Assembly (NCBI RefSeq): GCF_033115175.1
Contig: NC_084837.1
Span: forward strand, 63,635,266-63,699,265
Length of the DNA stretch: 64,000 bases
DNA from: Lepus europaeus
Lineage: Eukaryota > Chordata > Mammalia > Lagomorpha > Leporidae
Direction of reading: 5' to 3'
In this document: positions 14,201-24,641 of the stretch, in pieces
How the letters are laid out: each line of letters begins with the position of its first letter
Numbering within the stretch: position 1 is the first letter of the stretch
Notes under the pieces: generated by a model
What the model saw: the letters and a program-made list of their open reading frames with translations, nothing else
Database searches by the model: none
What the model was told of the DNA's origin: nothing
Program-made: the position numbers and the translations under genes

Positions 14201-17200
14201 CCCCTTGCCAACTCCATGGAGGAGGAGGAGGAAGAAAGGAGAAGGGCGTGGGGAGGAGGAACCCAGGATGCATCTCTGGGAAGCAGAGCTCTCCACTCCA
14301 GCACCAACATGAGACAGGAGCAGGGGAGTGGGGACAGTGGGGCAGGGGCAGCATACAGAAACTGGCCCCCAACATCCTCCTTCCTCACCCGTACTCCCAC
14401 CCAACTGGCTCAGCTGGCCCAGACCTCCTCCGGGGGCAAGAGGTTCCTGGCTGCCGTAATTCAATTTCTTCTTTTGTTAATCCCTAATGAAATAATTGAG
14501 TTTCTGGGAAACGAGTGCTTTTGCTGGCCTCTCTGTGTCTGGCCCGGCATGTTCATCAGCCTCCATCACACTCTCCCTCTCCCATCCACCTGCCTTGCCA
14601 TCTTCCTCCGGCACAGAGTGAAGGGGCAGAATGAGCTATGGGACGAGAGAGCCAGAGCTGGGGAAGCTACAGCAAAGGCAGGGACAGGGCTACGTGGCCA
14701 CGCTGCCCTGTGGGCCCTCGCTGGGCTGGGGGAGAAGGGGCAGTAACAGGACAGAATACAGGAAGCATGTGCAGGAAGAAGACAGGCATCTAATTTGAGG
14801 CCAATTTAAAGCCAATAATGAGGATTGATGTTACAAGTCCAAGGGAAAAGAACCTTCTCTCTTCTTCCATTGGCCAGGCCTACGCTTAGCCACCAAAAGA
14901 TAGTCCCCCGCCTCCGAACCTGGGGCTCCTGGCTCCAGCTCGTCTTCCTTCCTGTGCTCACTGGCAGAAGGCGACACGCTGGCCTCCTCTTTGGTGACAT
15001 CCACAGAGGCTCCTCCTAGCCTTTGCTCCTCGGTGGCCTTCTCTGCTGCCTGCTCACGGGTGCAGCTGCGAGATCTCAAGAAAGCAACGAGGCTGGGGTC
15101 TAGAGGCACAGGTGGAGGGGGAGTGAGTGAGGCAGGTCCTCCCCAGCTCCCACAGACCCGGCACCTGCTGAACACCACCTGCCCTGGGGTGCCAAGGTCA
15201 GCAGGCGCACTTCCCAGCCCTGCCCTGGGCTGCCTGGGCTCTCCCGCAGCCCTCAGTGACCCGGTCTTCTCACACCTGCCCCTCTACCTCCCACAGTGCC
15301 TCAGCCCAGGTTCCTGTGCCTGTCCCTGTGCTCCGCTCCAGGTCACAGGTCCCAAGGAAGTGGCTATGGAGCAAATGAATGGATGTTGACTAGGGCGAGA
15401 GGAAAGGCATTTAGGGGAACAAGTTCCCCCCTCTTCTCTCAGCTCATTTACTCAGGCACCTATTATTTACTGAGTACAAATGAGTACTGTGCCGTCACAT
15501 AGTGACCCACGGGCGGGGGGGGGGGGGGGGACGGACAGGACCGGCGTTTGCATGCACAGACCCAGGGGGAGGTGGAGCACGGGATGGTGCCACATAAGGG
15601 GACGGTCTGTCCTCGTACCGAGAGTGGCTGTTCTAAGGCAGAGCGCACTCTGTCAGGGCAGCAGTAATTCACAGCACGGCTCAGAGCAGGCCTGGGAGGC
15701 CTCACAGACCTGGCTGTTCCTTGGCTGGGCAGCCTGGGGAGACTATCTTGGTGCTGAGCTGCAGCTTTTTTCCTAAGTAGCATGAGGTGGGCCCCACACC
15801 CTGCCCCCAGCGGACCAGTGTCGGGACAGAATGGAATAAGGCCCCAAAGCGGCAGCACAGCGCCCGGCACGCCCGCTGAGCCTTCCTCAAGGCTGCTCAG
15901 GCCAGCGCACAGAGCCGGCGCTTACCGAGCTGAGCCAGCAGCCGCTGCTGTTCCCGCACGATCTCCTCAGGAGCCATGGCTTGCAGTCGCGCTACGTTCT
16001 CTTCGTGGATGGCCTGGGCTTCCTGCTCAGCCTCCTGGTCCCTGAGTCCCCTCCCAGTGACCAGACGGGGCCCCTGGGAGCTGTGGCTGCTTCCGGGAAG
16101 CCGGCAGCCCTGGTCCCCGGGAGCGGGTGCCTCACCGGTCGCAGCCCCTGGACAGAGGGCACGATTGGTGTCACTGCCTGCCCTCCCGGCTCTCACCAGA
16201 CCTCACAGCCCCTTCTGTAAGTCTCTCAGCCCCGGAGGTGGGTGCAGGGCCAGGGCTGTCCTGGGCACAGGGCTCCAGGCACCCCGGGGGCATGGGCGGC
16301 TCTTCTACCCATCCTTCCCCTCGGACCTTCATGAAATGGTTTTCCTCAGAAACAGCTTCATTTCTGACCCTACCCTTGGAGGTCTACACAGCCAGCCACG
16401 CCAGGAACCTGCCCCGTGAACACTTTATTTTCCGTCTTTGTTTTACAGTCTCCGCCTGACACTTCTGCCCCCTCCCCTTTCTCGCTGGGTTGCATAATGG
16501 CTCAGGCCCTTCCCTGCACCTAAGACCCAGACGTGGGCCCCAGCCACTCAGTACTCCAGGTGGAGACACGGGACGACTTTCTCTCGTGGTAGTTCAAATG
16601 CACCTCCCATCTGAGGCCAGGGAGACACATCATCAAAAACAACTGGACAATCGTATCTTCCAGAAAGGCCAAGCCCAGCTCACCCTGAGGTGGGTCCAGG
16701 TGGGACGTGACCTCCCCGACCGGGGGGACCCCGGGTGCAGACGCCCTCCTCGCTGCAATCTCCTGGGCAAAGATGCTTCTCTTGCCGCCCGGCGCTGGCC
16801 TCTCCTACGGGGCGCAAAACCCCAGGTTGCTGACGCGCCTTATCCCCCCTCCCCTCGACTGCTCTCAACCGAGGTCATAACAGCACAGAGCGAGAAGGGA
16901 GCTCTGCCCCCCTCCAGGGGTCACAACCCTAGTTCAGAGAAAGAGGACAGGAGCACAGGTCTTGAAATCTAACAGACTTGGCTTAAGTTCTGGCTCTTCT
17001 ACCGAGAAGACGTGCTGTGCGAGCCAACCCGTGTGTCACTTTGGGACAAGCTATTTTCTCATCTGAGCCTCCCAGAGCTGTGACGAGGACTAAGCGAAGG
17101 CGCCTGTATGAAGTGCTCGGCACGGTGCTGCTTTAGAAGCAGGCCTGCTTATCATGGAAGCGATCTACCTGGAGACACGCACTGTGAGACTCCTCCCACT

Positions 17201-19217
17201 GCGCCCACACACCACCCTAGGTCACCCGCCTACCTGCCTCTCCTGTGAGCGATGGAATACAGGGGGGAAGGCAACACCACTGGGCACAGGCAGCTTCACA
17301 GCCACTGAACTTGTATCTCGTTCCTGTAACGACAAAACATAAGGCAGTGACATGGTAGGGACTTGGCCAGGCTGGACGCTATCCCACCAGTCCCGGTTCT
17401 ATATGACAAGAAGCTCACTCTGTGGGGTCAGGAATCCATCTTGCTCAGGGCACAGCGACCCTAGCCTGCTCCCCAGACTCAATGCACGGAGAAAAGTCAA
17501 CCTTTCTTTCTTTCTTTCTTTTTTTTTTTTGACAGGCAGAGTGGAGAGAGAGAGAGAGAGAAAGGTCTTCCTTTTCCGTTGGTTCACCCCCCAGTGGCCG
17601 CTGTGGCCAGTGCGCTGCGGCCGGCACACTGCGCTGATCCGAAGCCAGGAGCCAGGTGCTTCTCCTGGTCTCCCATGGGGTGCAGGGCCCAAGCACTTGG
17701 GCCATCCTCCACTGCACTCCCTGGCCATAGCAGAGAGCTGGACTGGAAGAGGAGCAACCAGGACAGAATCTGGCGCCCTGACCAGGACTAGAACCCAGGG
17801 TGCTGGCGCCGCAGGTGGAGGATTAGCCTATTGAGCCGCGGCACCGGCCAGTCAACCTTTCTTTTAAAAATGTTTTATGAAGCCGGCGCTGCGGCTCACT
17901 AGGCTAATCCTCCGCCTTGCGGCGCCGGCACACCAGGTTCTAGTCCCGGTTGGGGCACCGATCCTGTCCTGGTTGCCCCTCTTCCAGGCCAGCTCTCTGC
18001 TGTGGCCAGGGAGTGCAGTGGAGGATGGCCCAAGTGCTTGGGCCCTGCACCCCATGGGAGACCAGGAGAAGCACCTGGCTCCTGGCTTCGGATCAGCGCA
18101 GTGTGCCGGCCGCAGCGCACTGGCCACAGCGGCCACTGGGGGGTGAACCAACGGAAAAGGAAGACCTTTCTCTCTCTCTCTCTCACTGTCCACTCTGCCT
18201 GTCAAAAAAAAAAAAAAAAAAGTTTTATGAAGGCAGAAAGAAAGAGATATAAGGTTCACTCCCTATTGACTGCAAAAGCCAGGGCTGGGCCAGGTTGAAG
18301 CCAGGAACCCAGAACTTGATCCAGGTCTTTCATATGGGTAGCAGGGACCCAAGCCCTTGAGCGACCACCTGCTGCCTCCTGGTGGGTGCGTTAGCAGGAA
18401 AGTGGATCAAAAGTGGAGCCAGGACTCTAACCCAGGCACCCGGACAGGGGATATGGGTAGCTCAAGCAGCACCTTAACCGCTGAGCCAAATGCCCACCCC
18501 AAGTCCCCCTTTCTGAAGACCCCCCCGCTCAGAAGGCTCATCCCCACACTCGGTATCCCCGCTGCCCCAGGCCACCTCGCCCAATGATCTTAGTCAGGGT
18601 GAGACGCACAATGATCTTAGTCAGGACTGCAGTGATGTGCTGATCGTGCCTGCTCAGCCTCTCCTCGGGGTCCTCATCCACAGGCAGGGAGTGGCCGGGG
18701 CTGGGCCTGGCTCTCTTTGGGGGAGCAGGGACCAAAGCTGGAGGCAAATCCGGGAGAGCTGAAAAACGAAAACACCCAGAGGTGAGGATGGTCATCCCTT
18801 CCCAGAGGTGAGGATGGTCATCCCTTCCCAGGAAGACATGAGAGCGAGGGGGACCAAACAAAGGCAGCCACCACGAGGCTGTGGCTCAAGCTGTGCTGCC
18901 TCCGGGGGTCTCGGGTTCTTCATCTGTAGGATGGCGCCGCCCCAGAGGCTATGCACCGTCTCCAGTAATGAGGGGGAGGCCCCTGCACTATGGCTCCTGC
19001 TCCTCCTCTGCCCCGCCCTGCCCCACAGGTACTCACTGTCCAGTGTCACCACGTCCCGAGCGTCCTGCAGCTGGGACTGGTCCGGGTTGGCATCGCCACC
19101 TCGCCGACTTCCTTTCTTCACCAGTTGTACTGCTGGGGCTGTGCCAGCGGCGAGAAACTGGCTCTGGAAGCGCAGCAGGTCCACCTCGGACTCCCCAGGC
19201 TTGGGTCTCGACAGCAT
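5281..19217 (-). CDS. RPAP1: RPAP1, RNA polymerase II-associated protein 1 (complete)
   Basis: RPAP1 acts in assembly and nuclear delivery of RNA polymerase II and links it to Mediator (established for the family). Coding exons on the minus strand: 19037-19217, 18610-18758, 17234-17323, 16684-16804, 15926-16147, 14920-15099, 13877-13992, 13496-13594, 12671-12772, 12298-12465, 11918-12100, 11671-11805, 11409-11579, 10807-10964, 10280-10438, 9934-10135, 8876-8985, 8451-8646, 8127-8276, 7733-7875, 6081-6837, 5727-5903, 5544-5603, 5281-5430. The sum is 4179 nt, 1392 residues plus stop, and frame holds throughout. The start [15 protein letters not shown] matches human. A basic patch KRARPSPG lies in exon 2. 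The RPAP1_N-like helix ([16 protein letters not shown]) is near residues 225-254, the RPAP1_C-like segment ([22 protein letters not shown]) starts near 353, and an acidic EDKEDEDED stretch precedes [25 protein letters not shown]. The helical repeat-rich C-terminus ends ..HSGARET. The weakest donor is exon 8127-8276 (AAA/GTGGTG). Confidence 0.96.
5521..5537. repeat. C17/G17 homopolymer beside an RPAP1 splice donor
   Basis: Seventeen C on the plus strand, G17 in the RPAP1 transcript. It begins right after the donor GTGAGC (5538-5543) of the penultimate coding exon. Confidence 0.9.
7361..7702 (+). mobile_element. Full-length young OcC SINE in RPAP1 intron
   Basis: Complete element ending in A20, flanked by a perfect 15-bp target-site duplication TAAAAGGGCTGAACT (7346-7360 and 7703-7717). 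It is antisense to RPAP1, and its tail side lies 15 nt from the exon boundary at 7733. Confidence 0.93.
9110..9413 (-). mobile_element. Old C-type SINE
   Basis: Diverged, minus-oriented copy in an RPAP1 intron, with a (GACAGA)n start and the tail as T9 near 9121. Confidence 0.7.
9574..9845 (+). mobile_element. Old C-type SINE
   Basis: Plus-oriented diverged copy (GGCATTGTGGCACTGTGGTTAA..) in the same RPAP1 intron, with a degenerate A-rich tail at about 9820-9845. Confidence 0.7.
10686..10711. repeat. Poly-C tract in RPAP1 intron
   Basis: About 22-25 consecutive C after CGCACCC, giving a G tract in the RPAP1 pre-mRNA. The length is likely polymorphic or sequencing-sensitive. Confidence 0.85.
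16955..17150 (+). mobile_element. MIR remnant
   Basis: The series GGCTCTTCTACC, TGTCACTTTGGGACAAGCTATTTTCTCATCTGAGCC, then GACGAGGACTAAGCG and GTGCTCGGCACGGTGC, follows the MIR order in plus orientation. It lies in an RPAP1 intron. Confidence 0.75.
17509..17849 (-). mobile_element. Young OcC SINE, left arm of an inverted pair
   Basis: Complete minus-oriented element with a 14-bp duplication AGTCAACCTTTCTT at 17495-17508 and 17850-17863. It lies in the RPAP1 intron between exons 17234-17323 and 18610-18758. Confidence 0.93.
17882..18221 (+). mobile_element. Young OcC SINE, right arm of an inverted pair
   Basis: Complete plus-oriented element; GTTTTATGAAG occurs at both ends (17872-17882 and 18222-18232). 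It interrupts an older SINE and lies 32 bp from the oppositely oriented copy to its left. Confidence 0.93.
18222..18500 (-). mobile_element. Old C-type SINE, interrupted
   Basis: Body of the older minus element whose tail end is at about 17864-17881, split by the young plus element. It ends ..CTGAGCCAAATGCCCACCCC. Confidence 0.75.
18583..18625 (-). repeat. 27-bp-spaced partial tandem duplication at an RPAP1 splice donor
   Basis: The 16-mer AATGATCTTAGTCAGG occurs at 18583 and again at 18610, offset by 27. On the minus strand the copy at 18610 is the last 16 nt of exon 18610-18758 (..CTAAGATCATT, then GTGCGT). The other copy is in the intron and is followed by GGGCGAGG, which is not a donor. 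Confidence 0.9.
18791..18832. repeat. Short tandem duplication in RPAP1 intron
   Basis: CAGAGGTGAGGATGGTCATC is directly repeated at about 18777 and 18803 (period about 26), just upstream of exon 18610-18758 in transcript direction. Confidence 0.8.
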
Positions 19218-19277
19218 CTTGCTGCTCCCGCTGCCTCCCTTGCACGGCTTCCAAGGGGGCCTCCCTCTCACTCACCC
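19218..19277 (-). other. RPAP1: RPAP1 exon 2, 5' UTR portion
   Basis: Upstream of ATG 19217, the nearest strong acceptor on the minus strand is TTCACTGCTCCTAG at 19278. This gives about 60 nt of untranslated exon before the main start. A second possible acceptor (GTGCAAG) lies about 40 nt closer. Frame is open upstream, but no in-frame ATG is supplied by exon 1. Confidence 0.6.
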
Positions 19278-19531
19278 CTAGGAGCAGTGAAGAGAGTGGG
19301 CCTTCGGGGGACTGAACCTGAGCCTCTGAACTCACCCCTCCTCCATCCCACCTCAGTGCCACTCCCTCCCTCTTCAGCCCTCTCTGATGTCACCAGCCAG
19401 GCAACAGTATTTACAGCCAGCTCAGGCTGCTTACAATCTGTGGGTGACAAAACGCTGGAAACAAACCAGCAGGAGACCTGAGGCAGATGCCATCAGGACA
19501 GGCAGATAAATCTGTAGGGCGGTGGGGGGGG

Positions 19532-19786
19532 GGGGCGGCACTCGGCATGGAGGTTAAGACACTGGTGGGGACACCCACACCCACACCCACACCCACACCG
19601 GAGCGCCTAGGTCTGAGTCCAGCTCTACTCCAGACTGGGTCCCTGCCTCCTGTGTGAGGGACCTGAATTGAGTTCCTGGCTCCCAGCTTCAGCCTGGGCC
19701 ACTGCACATATTTAGAAAGTGAACCAGGGAATGAGAGCTCGCTCTGTCTGTATATCTCTGCCTCTCAAAAGCAAACCAACCAAAAA
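19532..19786 (+). mobile_element. Old C-type SINE with hexamer expansion
   Basis: Diverged plus copy. Its middle has an internal (CACACC)n run at 19572-19601 of about five units. Confidence 0.7.
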
Positions 19787-20376
19787 ACTGCCTGTCGAAT
19801 AAATCAAAGTATTCAAATTATTAAAAAACCTTGAGCTGTAAAAGATCAATATGCAAAGACCACTTGCATGTCTATATACTAGCCAAGAACAATGAGAAAA
19901 TGGAATTAAGAAAATAATTTCATTTACAAGACCATCAAAAAGAATAAAATACCTTAGAATAAATATAACCAAAGAGGTTTAAGACTTGTCCACTGAAAGC
20001 CATAAAACACTGTTGAATTAAAGAGGCCTAAACAAACAGAAAGACATCCTGTGCTCACGAATTGGAAGGCTTAATATTATTAAGATGGAAATACTGTCCG
20101 ATCTCCAGATTCAACGCAATGCCTTTCAAAATTCTAACTGTCTGTTTCTGCAGAAACTGACTATTTGATCCTAAAACTCATATGGCAATACAAGGGACTA
20201 AACTAGTCAAAAATATCCTGACAAGGTTGGAGGGCACATACTTTCCAATTTCAAATACAAAGCTATTGGCATCAAGACAGTACTGACATAAAGACATACA
20301 GAAGGAATTGAGAGTCCAGAATAACTTCACAGATCTATGGTTAACAGATTTTCAACAACAATAAGATTGTCAAATT

Positions 20377-20685
20377 GGGGGGCCAGTGCTTTGGCGAAGT
20401 GGGTTAAAGCCCCAGCTTGTAGCACCAGCATCCCATATGGGCGTCGGTTCGAATCCCGGCTGCTCCACTTATGATCCAGCTCCCTGCTAAAGGCCTACGA
20501 GGCAGCAGATGGCCCAAGTCTTTGAGCCCCTGCACCCATATGGGAGACCCAAAAGAAGCTTTTGGCTCCTGGCTTCGGATCATCTCAGCTCCAGTGGTTG
20601 TGGCCATCTGGGGGGTGAACCAGCAGGTACAAGACCTTTCCTCTCTGTCTCTACGCATCTGTCTTTAAAAGAAAAAAAAAAAAAA
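20377..20685 (+). mobile_element. C-type SINE in L1
   Basis: Plus copy with an A13 tail ending near 20685, flanked by TCAAAT-like ends (imperfect duplication). Confidence 0.8.
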
Positions 20686-20707
20686 TTTCAAATGAGGAAG
20701 AACAGTA

Positions 20708-21217
20708 CAGGTTGAGTGTCTCCTATCTGAAATGGTTGGGATCCGAAGTAAATCATATTTTGGAGTTTTTTTTTTTGGATTTTGGAATATTTGCAAATAC
20801 TTAACCTGGCTGAGTATATTGATGTTCAAAAAATGTTGGAATTTGGGGCAGATATTTGGCCTGGTGGTTAACGCGATGGTCAGGATACCTGCATCCCACA
20901 TCCGAGTGTCTGAATTAGATGGCTGGCTCCACTCCTGACTCCAGCTTCCTGCTAATGCAGACCCTGGGAGCTGACAGTGATCACTCAAGTAATTAGATTC
21001 CTGCCACCCACGTGGGAGTTCTGGAATGGGTTCCTGGCTCCCGGCTGCTGCCCTGGCCCAGACTGCTGTCAGCAGTTGGGGAATGAATCAGCAGAGAAGA
21101 GCTCTGTATCTCTCTGTTTCTCAAGTTAAAAAAAAAAAAAAAAAAAAAAAAAGTTTCAGATTTTGAAGGTTTTCAGACTTCAGATTGTCAGATTAGGGAC
21201 ACTCAATGCTCAAACTG
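20708..21217. mobile_element. Tigger/mariner-like DNA element with TA duplication, split by a SINE
   Basis: The left end CAGGTTGAGTGTCTCCTAT.. and the reverse complement of the right end, CAGTTTGAGCATTGAGTGTCCC.., are imperfect inverted repeats. Each is bordered by TA (20706-20707 and 21218-21219). Internal text (GGATTTTGGAATATTTGCAAATAC) fits a short non-autonomous TcMar element. A SINE occupies about 20845-21152. Confidence 0.65.
20845..21152 (+). mobile_element. C-type SINE inside the Tigger-like element
   Basis: Plus, diverged head, with an A27 tail at about 21126-21152. Confidence 0.8.
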
Positions 21218-21375
21218 TATTTTTGACAAATGGTATTCAGACAACTGGACAGCCATACGCAACAGGATGGTCCTTCACCTCATATCATATACAAAAACAA
21301 ATCCAAAATGAATCAAAGACCTAAACATAAAAGCTAAAATTACAAAACTCTGTGACCTCAGATTAGGCAACAGCT

Positions 21376-21379
<4 letters not shown>

Positions 21380-21406
<27 letters not shown>

Positions 21407-21732
21407 GACAGGCAGAGTGGACAGTGAGAGAGAGACAGAGAGAAAGGTCTTCCTTTTGCCGTTGGTTCACCCTCCAATGGCCGCCACGGTAGGCGCGCTG
21501 CAGCCGGCGCACCGCGCTGATCCGATGGCAGGAGCCAGGTGCTTCTCCTGGTCTCCCATGGGGTGCAGGGCCCAAGCACTTGGGCCATCCTCCACTGCAC
21601 TCCCTGGCCACAGCAGAGAGCTGGCCTGGAAGAGGGGCAACCGGGACAGGATCGGTGCCCTGACCGGGACTAGAACCTGGTGTGCCGGCGCCGCAAGGCG
21701 GAGGATTAGCCTAGCGAGCCACAGCGCCGGCC
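21380..21732 (-). mobile_element. Young OcC SINE
   Basis: Complete minus copy with perfect 14-bp duplication GGCAACAGCTTCTT (21366-21379 and 21733-21746). T28 tail side. Confidence 0.94.
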
Positions 21733-21758
21733 GGCAACAGCTTCTTAAATACAGCACC

Positions 21759-22093
21759 ATGGGGCTGGTACCATGGCACAGGTAATCCTCTGCCTTTGGC
21801 ACCGGCATCCCATATGGGCGCAGGTTCTAGTCCCAGCTGCCCCACTTCCAGTCCAGCTCTCTGCCATGGCCTGGGAAAGCAGCAGAAGATGGCTCAAGTG
21901 CTTGGGGCCCTGCATCTTCATGGGAGACTGGGAAGAAGTTCCTGGCTCCTGGCTTCGGTTTGACGCAGCTCCAGCCGTTGTGGCCATCTGGGGAGTGAAC
22001 CAGCAGAAGGAAGACTTTTCTCTCTGTCTCTCCCTCTCACTGTCTGTAACTACCTCTCAAATAAATAAATAAAATCTTAAAAAAAAAAAAAAG
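21759..22093 (+). mobile_element. C-type SINE
   Basis: Plus copy ending (AAAT)n plus A14, with short flanks AGCACCA on both sides. Confidence 0.85.
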
Positions 22094-22407
22094 CACCAAA
22101 TGCAACCAAAGAAAAGACAGATAAACTAGACTTCATCAAAATTATACTTTTGTATGTCAAAGATCATTACCAACAAAGTGAAAAAAATATCTTAGAGAAT
22201 GAGAGAAAATATGTGCAAATCATATAACTGAGAAAGGGCCGTATCCAGAATACACAGAGAACTTCTACAACTCAAAAATTAAAGACAACTCAATTAAAAA
22301 ATGGGCAAAGGATCTGAATGGACATTTCACCAAGGAAGATACATGAATGGCCAATAAGGACATGCAAAGATTCCATATTCATCTTTAGTCATTACAGAAA
22401 TGGTGTA

Positions 22408-22666
22408 CGGTTGCCCCTCTTCCAGGCCAGCTCTCTGCTGTGGCCAGGGAGTGCAGTGGAGGATGGCCCAAGTGCTTGGGCTCTGCACCCCATGGGAGAC
22501 CAGGATAAGCACCTGGCTCCTGCCATCGGAACAGCGCGGTGCGCCGGCCGCAGCGCACTACCGCGGCGGCCATTGGAGGGTGAACCAACGGCAAAAGGAA
22601 GACCTTTCTCTCTGTCTCTCTCTCACTTTCCACTCTGCCTGTCAAAAAAAAAAAAAAAGAAAGAAA
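22408..22666 (+). mobile_element. 5'-truncated OcC SINE
   Basis: Begins directly at CGGTTGCCCCTCTTCC, lacking about the first 90 nt including the tRNA-like promoter. It still has the 11-bp duplication GAAATGGTGTA (22397-22407 and 22667-22677). It inserted near the head of an older SINE. Confidence 0.9.
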
Positions 22667-22667
22667 G

Positions 22668-22965
22668 AAATGGTGTAGTGGTTAAGATGCTGCTTGGGAT
22701 GCCAACATCCCATACTGGAAATGGAGTGCCTGGGTTCAAGTCCTGGCCCCGCTTCTGAATCCACCTTCCTGCTGATGTGTACCCTGGAAGGCAGCAGGTG
22801 ACAGTCCTTGCCACCTAGATGGGGGACCCTGATTGAGTTCCAGGATCCTGGCTCTGGCTTGGCCCAGTTCCAGCTGTTGTGGGCATTTGGGAAGTGAACC
22901 AGTAGATGAAAGATATTTCTTTCTTTCTAGGTTACTCTGTCTTTCAAAGAAACAAATCTTTTTAA
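22668..22965 (+). mobile_element. Old C-type SINE
   Basis: Plus copy with head TGGTGTAGTGGTTAAGATGC, the target of the truncated OcC beside it. Confidence 0.75.
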
Positions 22966-23607
22966 AACAGGGTGGGGAGGGGACAGATGACAAGTGTTGA
23001 CTGTCATGGTGAAAATGGCTCCCTCACACAATCCTGGTGGGAATGTAAAATGGCACAGCTGCTAGGGAAAAACAACTTGGCATTCCCTCAAAAAGCTAAA
23101 CACAGACCTTCCATATGATCCGGCAATTCAACTTCTAGGTATATACCGACACAAACAAAAACATATGCTAACCAAAAATATGCACCTAAATGTTCCGAAC
23201 AGCATTATTCATAACAGCCAAGGTTGAAACAATACAAAGGTTCATCAAACTGACCAACAAACGAAGAGTGGTATATCCAGGTAAAGGGATAGCACTGTGA
23301 GATCTTGTAAACATTATGCTAAGTGAAAGAAGCCAGTCATAAAGGGCCTTATCATGTATGGCTCCTTTTATATGAACTGTCCAGAACAAACCCACAGACT
23401 GAAGACATAGCAGTGCTTGCCGGGGTTGGGAGAGTTACAGGGAAGAGGCGGTTGATTGCTAAGGCAAGTGAAGCTCCTTTTGGGGATAACCAAAATATTC
23501 TAGATAGTGATATTGGCTGCAACATGGTGTATATACTCAAAAAGCATTCAATCATTTAGCTCAAAAATCATGGCATGTGAATTAGATCTCAATTAAAAAA
23601 CAAAACA

Positions 23608-23922
23608 GGCCAGCGCCATGGCTCAACAGGCTAATCCTCTGCCTAGCGGCACCGGATTCTGTCCCGGTTGCCCCTCTTCCAGGCCAGCTCTCTGCTATGG
23701 CCCAGGAGTGCAGTGGAGGATGGCCCAAGTCCTTGGGCCCTGCACCCCATGGGAGACCAGGAGAAGCACCTGGCTCCTGCCTTCGGATCAGCGCGGTGTG
23801 CAGGCCGCGGCGGCCATTGGGGGGTGAACCAACGGTAAAGGAAGACCTTTCTCTCTGTCTCTCTCTCTCACTGTCCACTCTGCCTGTCAAAAATAAAAAA
23901 ATAAATAAATTAAAAAAAAAAA
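23608..23922 (+). mobile_element. OcC SINE with internal deletion
   Basis: Plus copy lacking about 30 nt of the B-box region (jumps from GCGGCACCGG to ATTCTGTCCCGG). The tail is (AAAT)n then A11. Confidence 0.85.
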
Positions 23923-24029
23923 TTTGGGCTGGCCAAGCAAAATAGGTCTGCAAGCTGTCCGACTAGTCTGGAGCTCCTGAGCTAGATGCTAACAAGAAAA
24001 TTCTCCTTGTCATTATTCTAACTCTGGCT

Positions 24030-24250
24030 GCCCCATACTGAGCACTTGGGCCACACACTGTTTGCAGTACTTTTGCTATATTCATGCATTTGATCCTCGG
24101 GGCAACCACAGGAGGCAGGCCCGGTTTATCACTCACGGTTGACAGGTGAGCAGAGGGCTACAGAGAAGCTCAGTCATTGGCCCAGGTCGGAGTCAGTAAG
24201 CGGCAGGACTAGGGTCAGTGCGGACTCTCAGCCACTTTTCCACTGCCCAG
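24030..24250 (-). mobile_element. MIR remnant
   Basis: Reads antisense MIR: ATTTGATCCTCGGGGCAACC, GAGCAGAGGGCTACAGAGAAGCTCAG, then GTCAGTAAGCGGCAGGACTAGG. Confidence 0.8.
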
Positions 24251-24387
24251 GGCTGTGTGCTGCTGCGGGGTCCTGAAGTCTGCACCAGTGGGAGACACAG
24301 GCTGATATGGCTCCCTGAGGAACAAAAGCTAGAACTGCACTGGGGCTTCTCAGCAGGGATTACTGACTTTTGGGGCAGATAAGTCTA

Positions 24388-24641
24388 TTTGAATATTTAT
24401 TTATTTGAAAGACACAATGACAGAGGTGGGTAGTGGAAAGAGATCTTCCATCCACTGGTTCACTCCCCAGTGACCAGACTGAAGCCAGGAGCCAGGAACT
24501 TCATCCAGGTCTCCCACGTGGGTGCAGGGGCCCAAGCACTTGGGCCATCTTCTGCTGCTTTCCCAGGCACATCAGCAGGGAGCTGGATAGGAAGTGGAGC
24601 AGCCAGGACTTGAACTCGCTATTATGCCACAACACCAGCCC
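24388..24641 (-). mobile_element. Old C-type SINE
   Basis: Minus copy, ATATTTATTTATTTGAAAG at its tail side, ending ACAACACCAGCCCC. Confidence 0.75.

Larger units (their letters stand above)
19790..23600 (+). mobile_element. Old L1 (L1M-like) 3' half, cut by many SINEs
   Basis: L1-like ORF2 3' sequence is recognisable at 19800-20370 (ACAAGACCATCAAAAAG.., CATCCTGTGCTCACGAATTGG, ATTCAACGCAATGCC). It continues at 21225-21375, at 22095-22400 (ATCCAGAATACACAGAGAACT, AAATGGGCAAAGGATCTGAA) and at 22966-23600, which has the usual 3' end (AACAGCATTATTCATAACAGCCAAGG, then the tail near 23595). Frames are broken by stops and indels, so it is dead. It served as landing pad for at least eight later insertions. 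Confidence 0.85.

Noticed and set aside
17572-17834. Repeated similar proteins ([18 protein letters not shown]) in many places
   Set aside because: These are translations of the OcC SINE in different copies and frames, not a gene family.
19790-23600. An intact, active L1
   Set aside because: The ORF2 text is full of stops, indels and inserted SINEs, no 5' part or ORF1 is seen, and the family is old.
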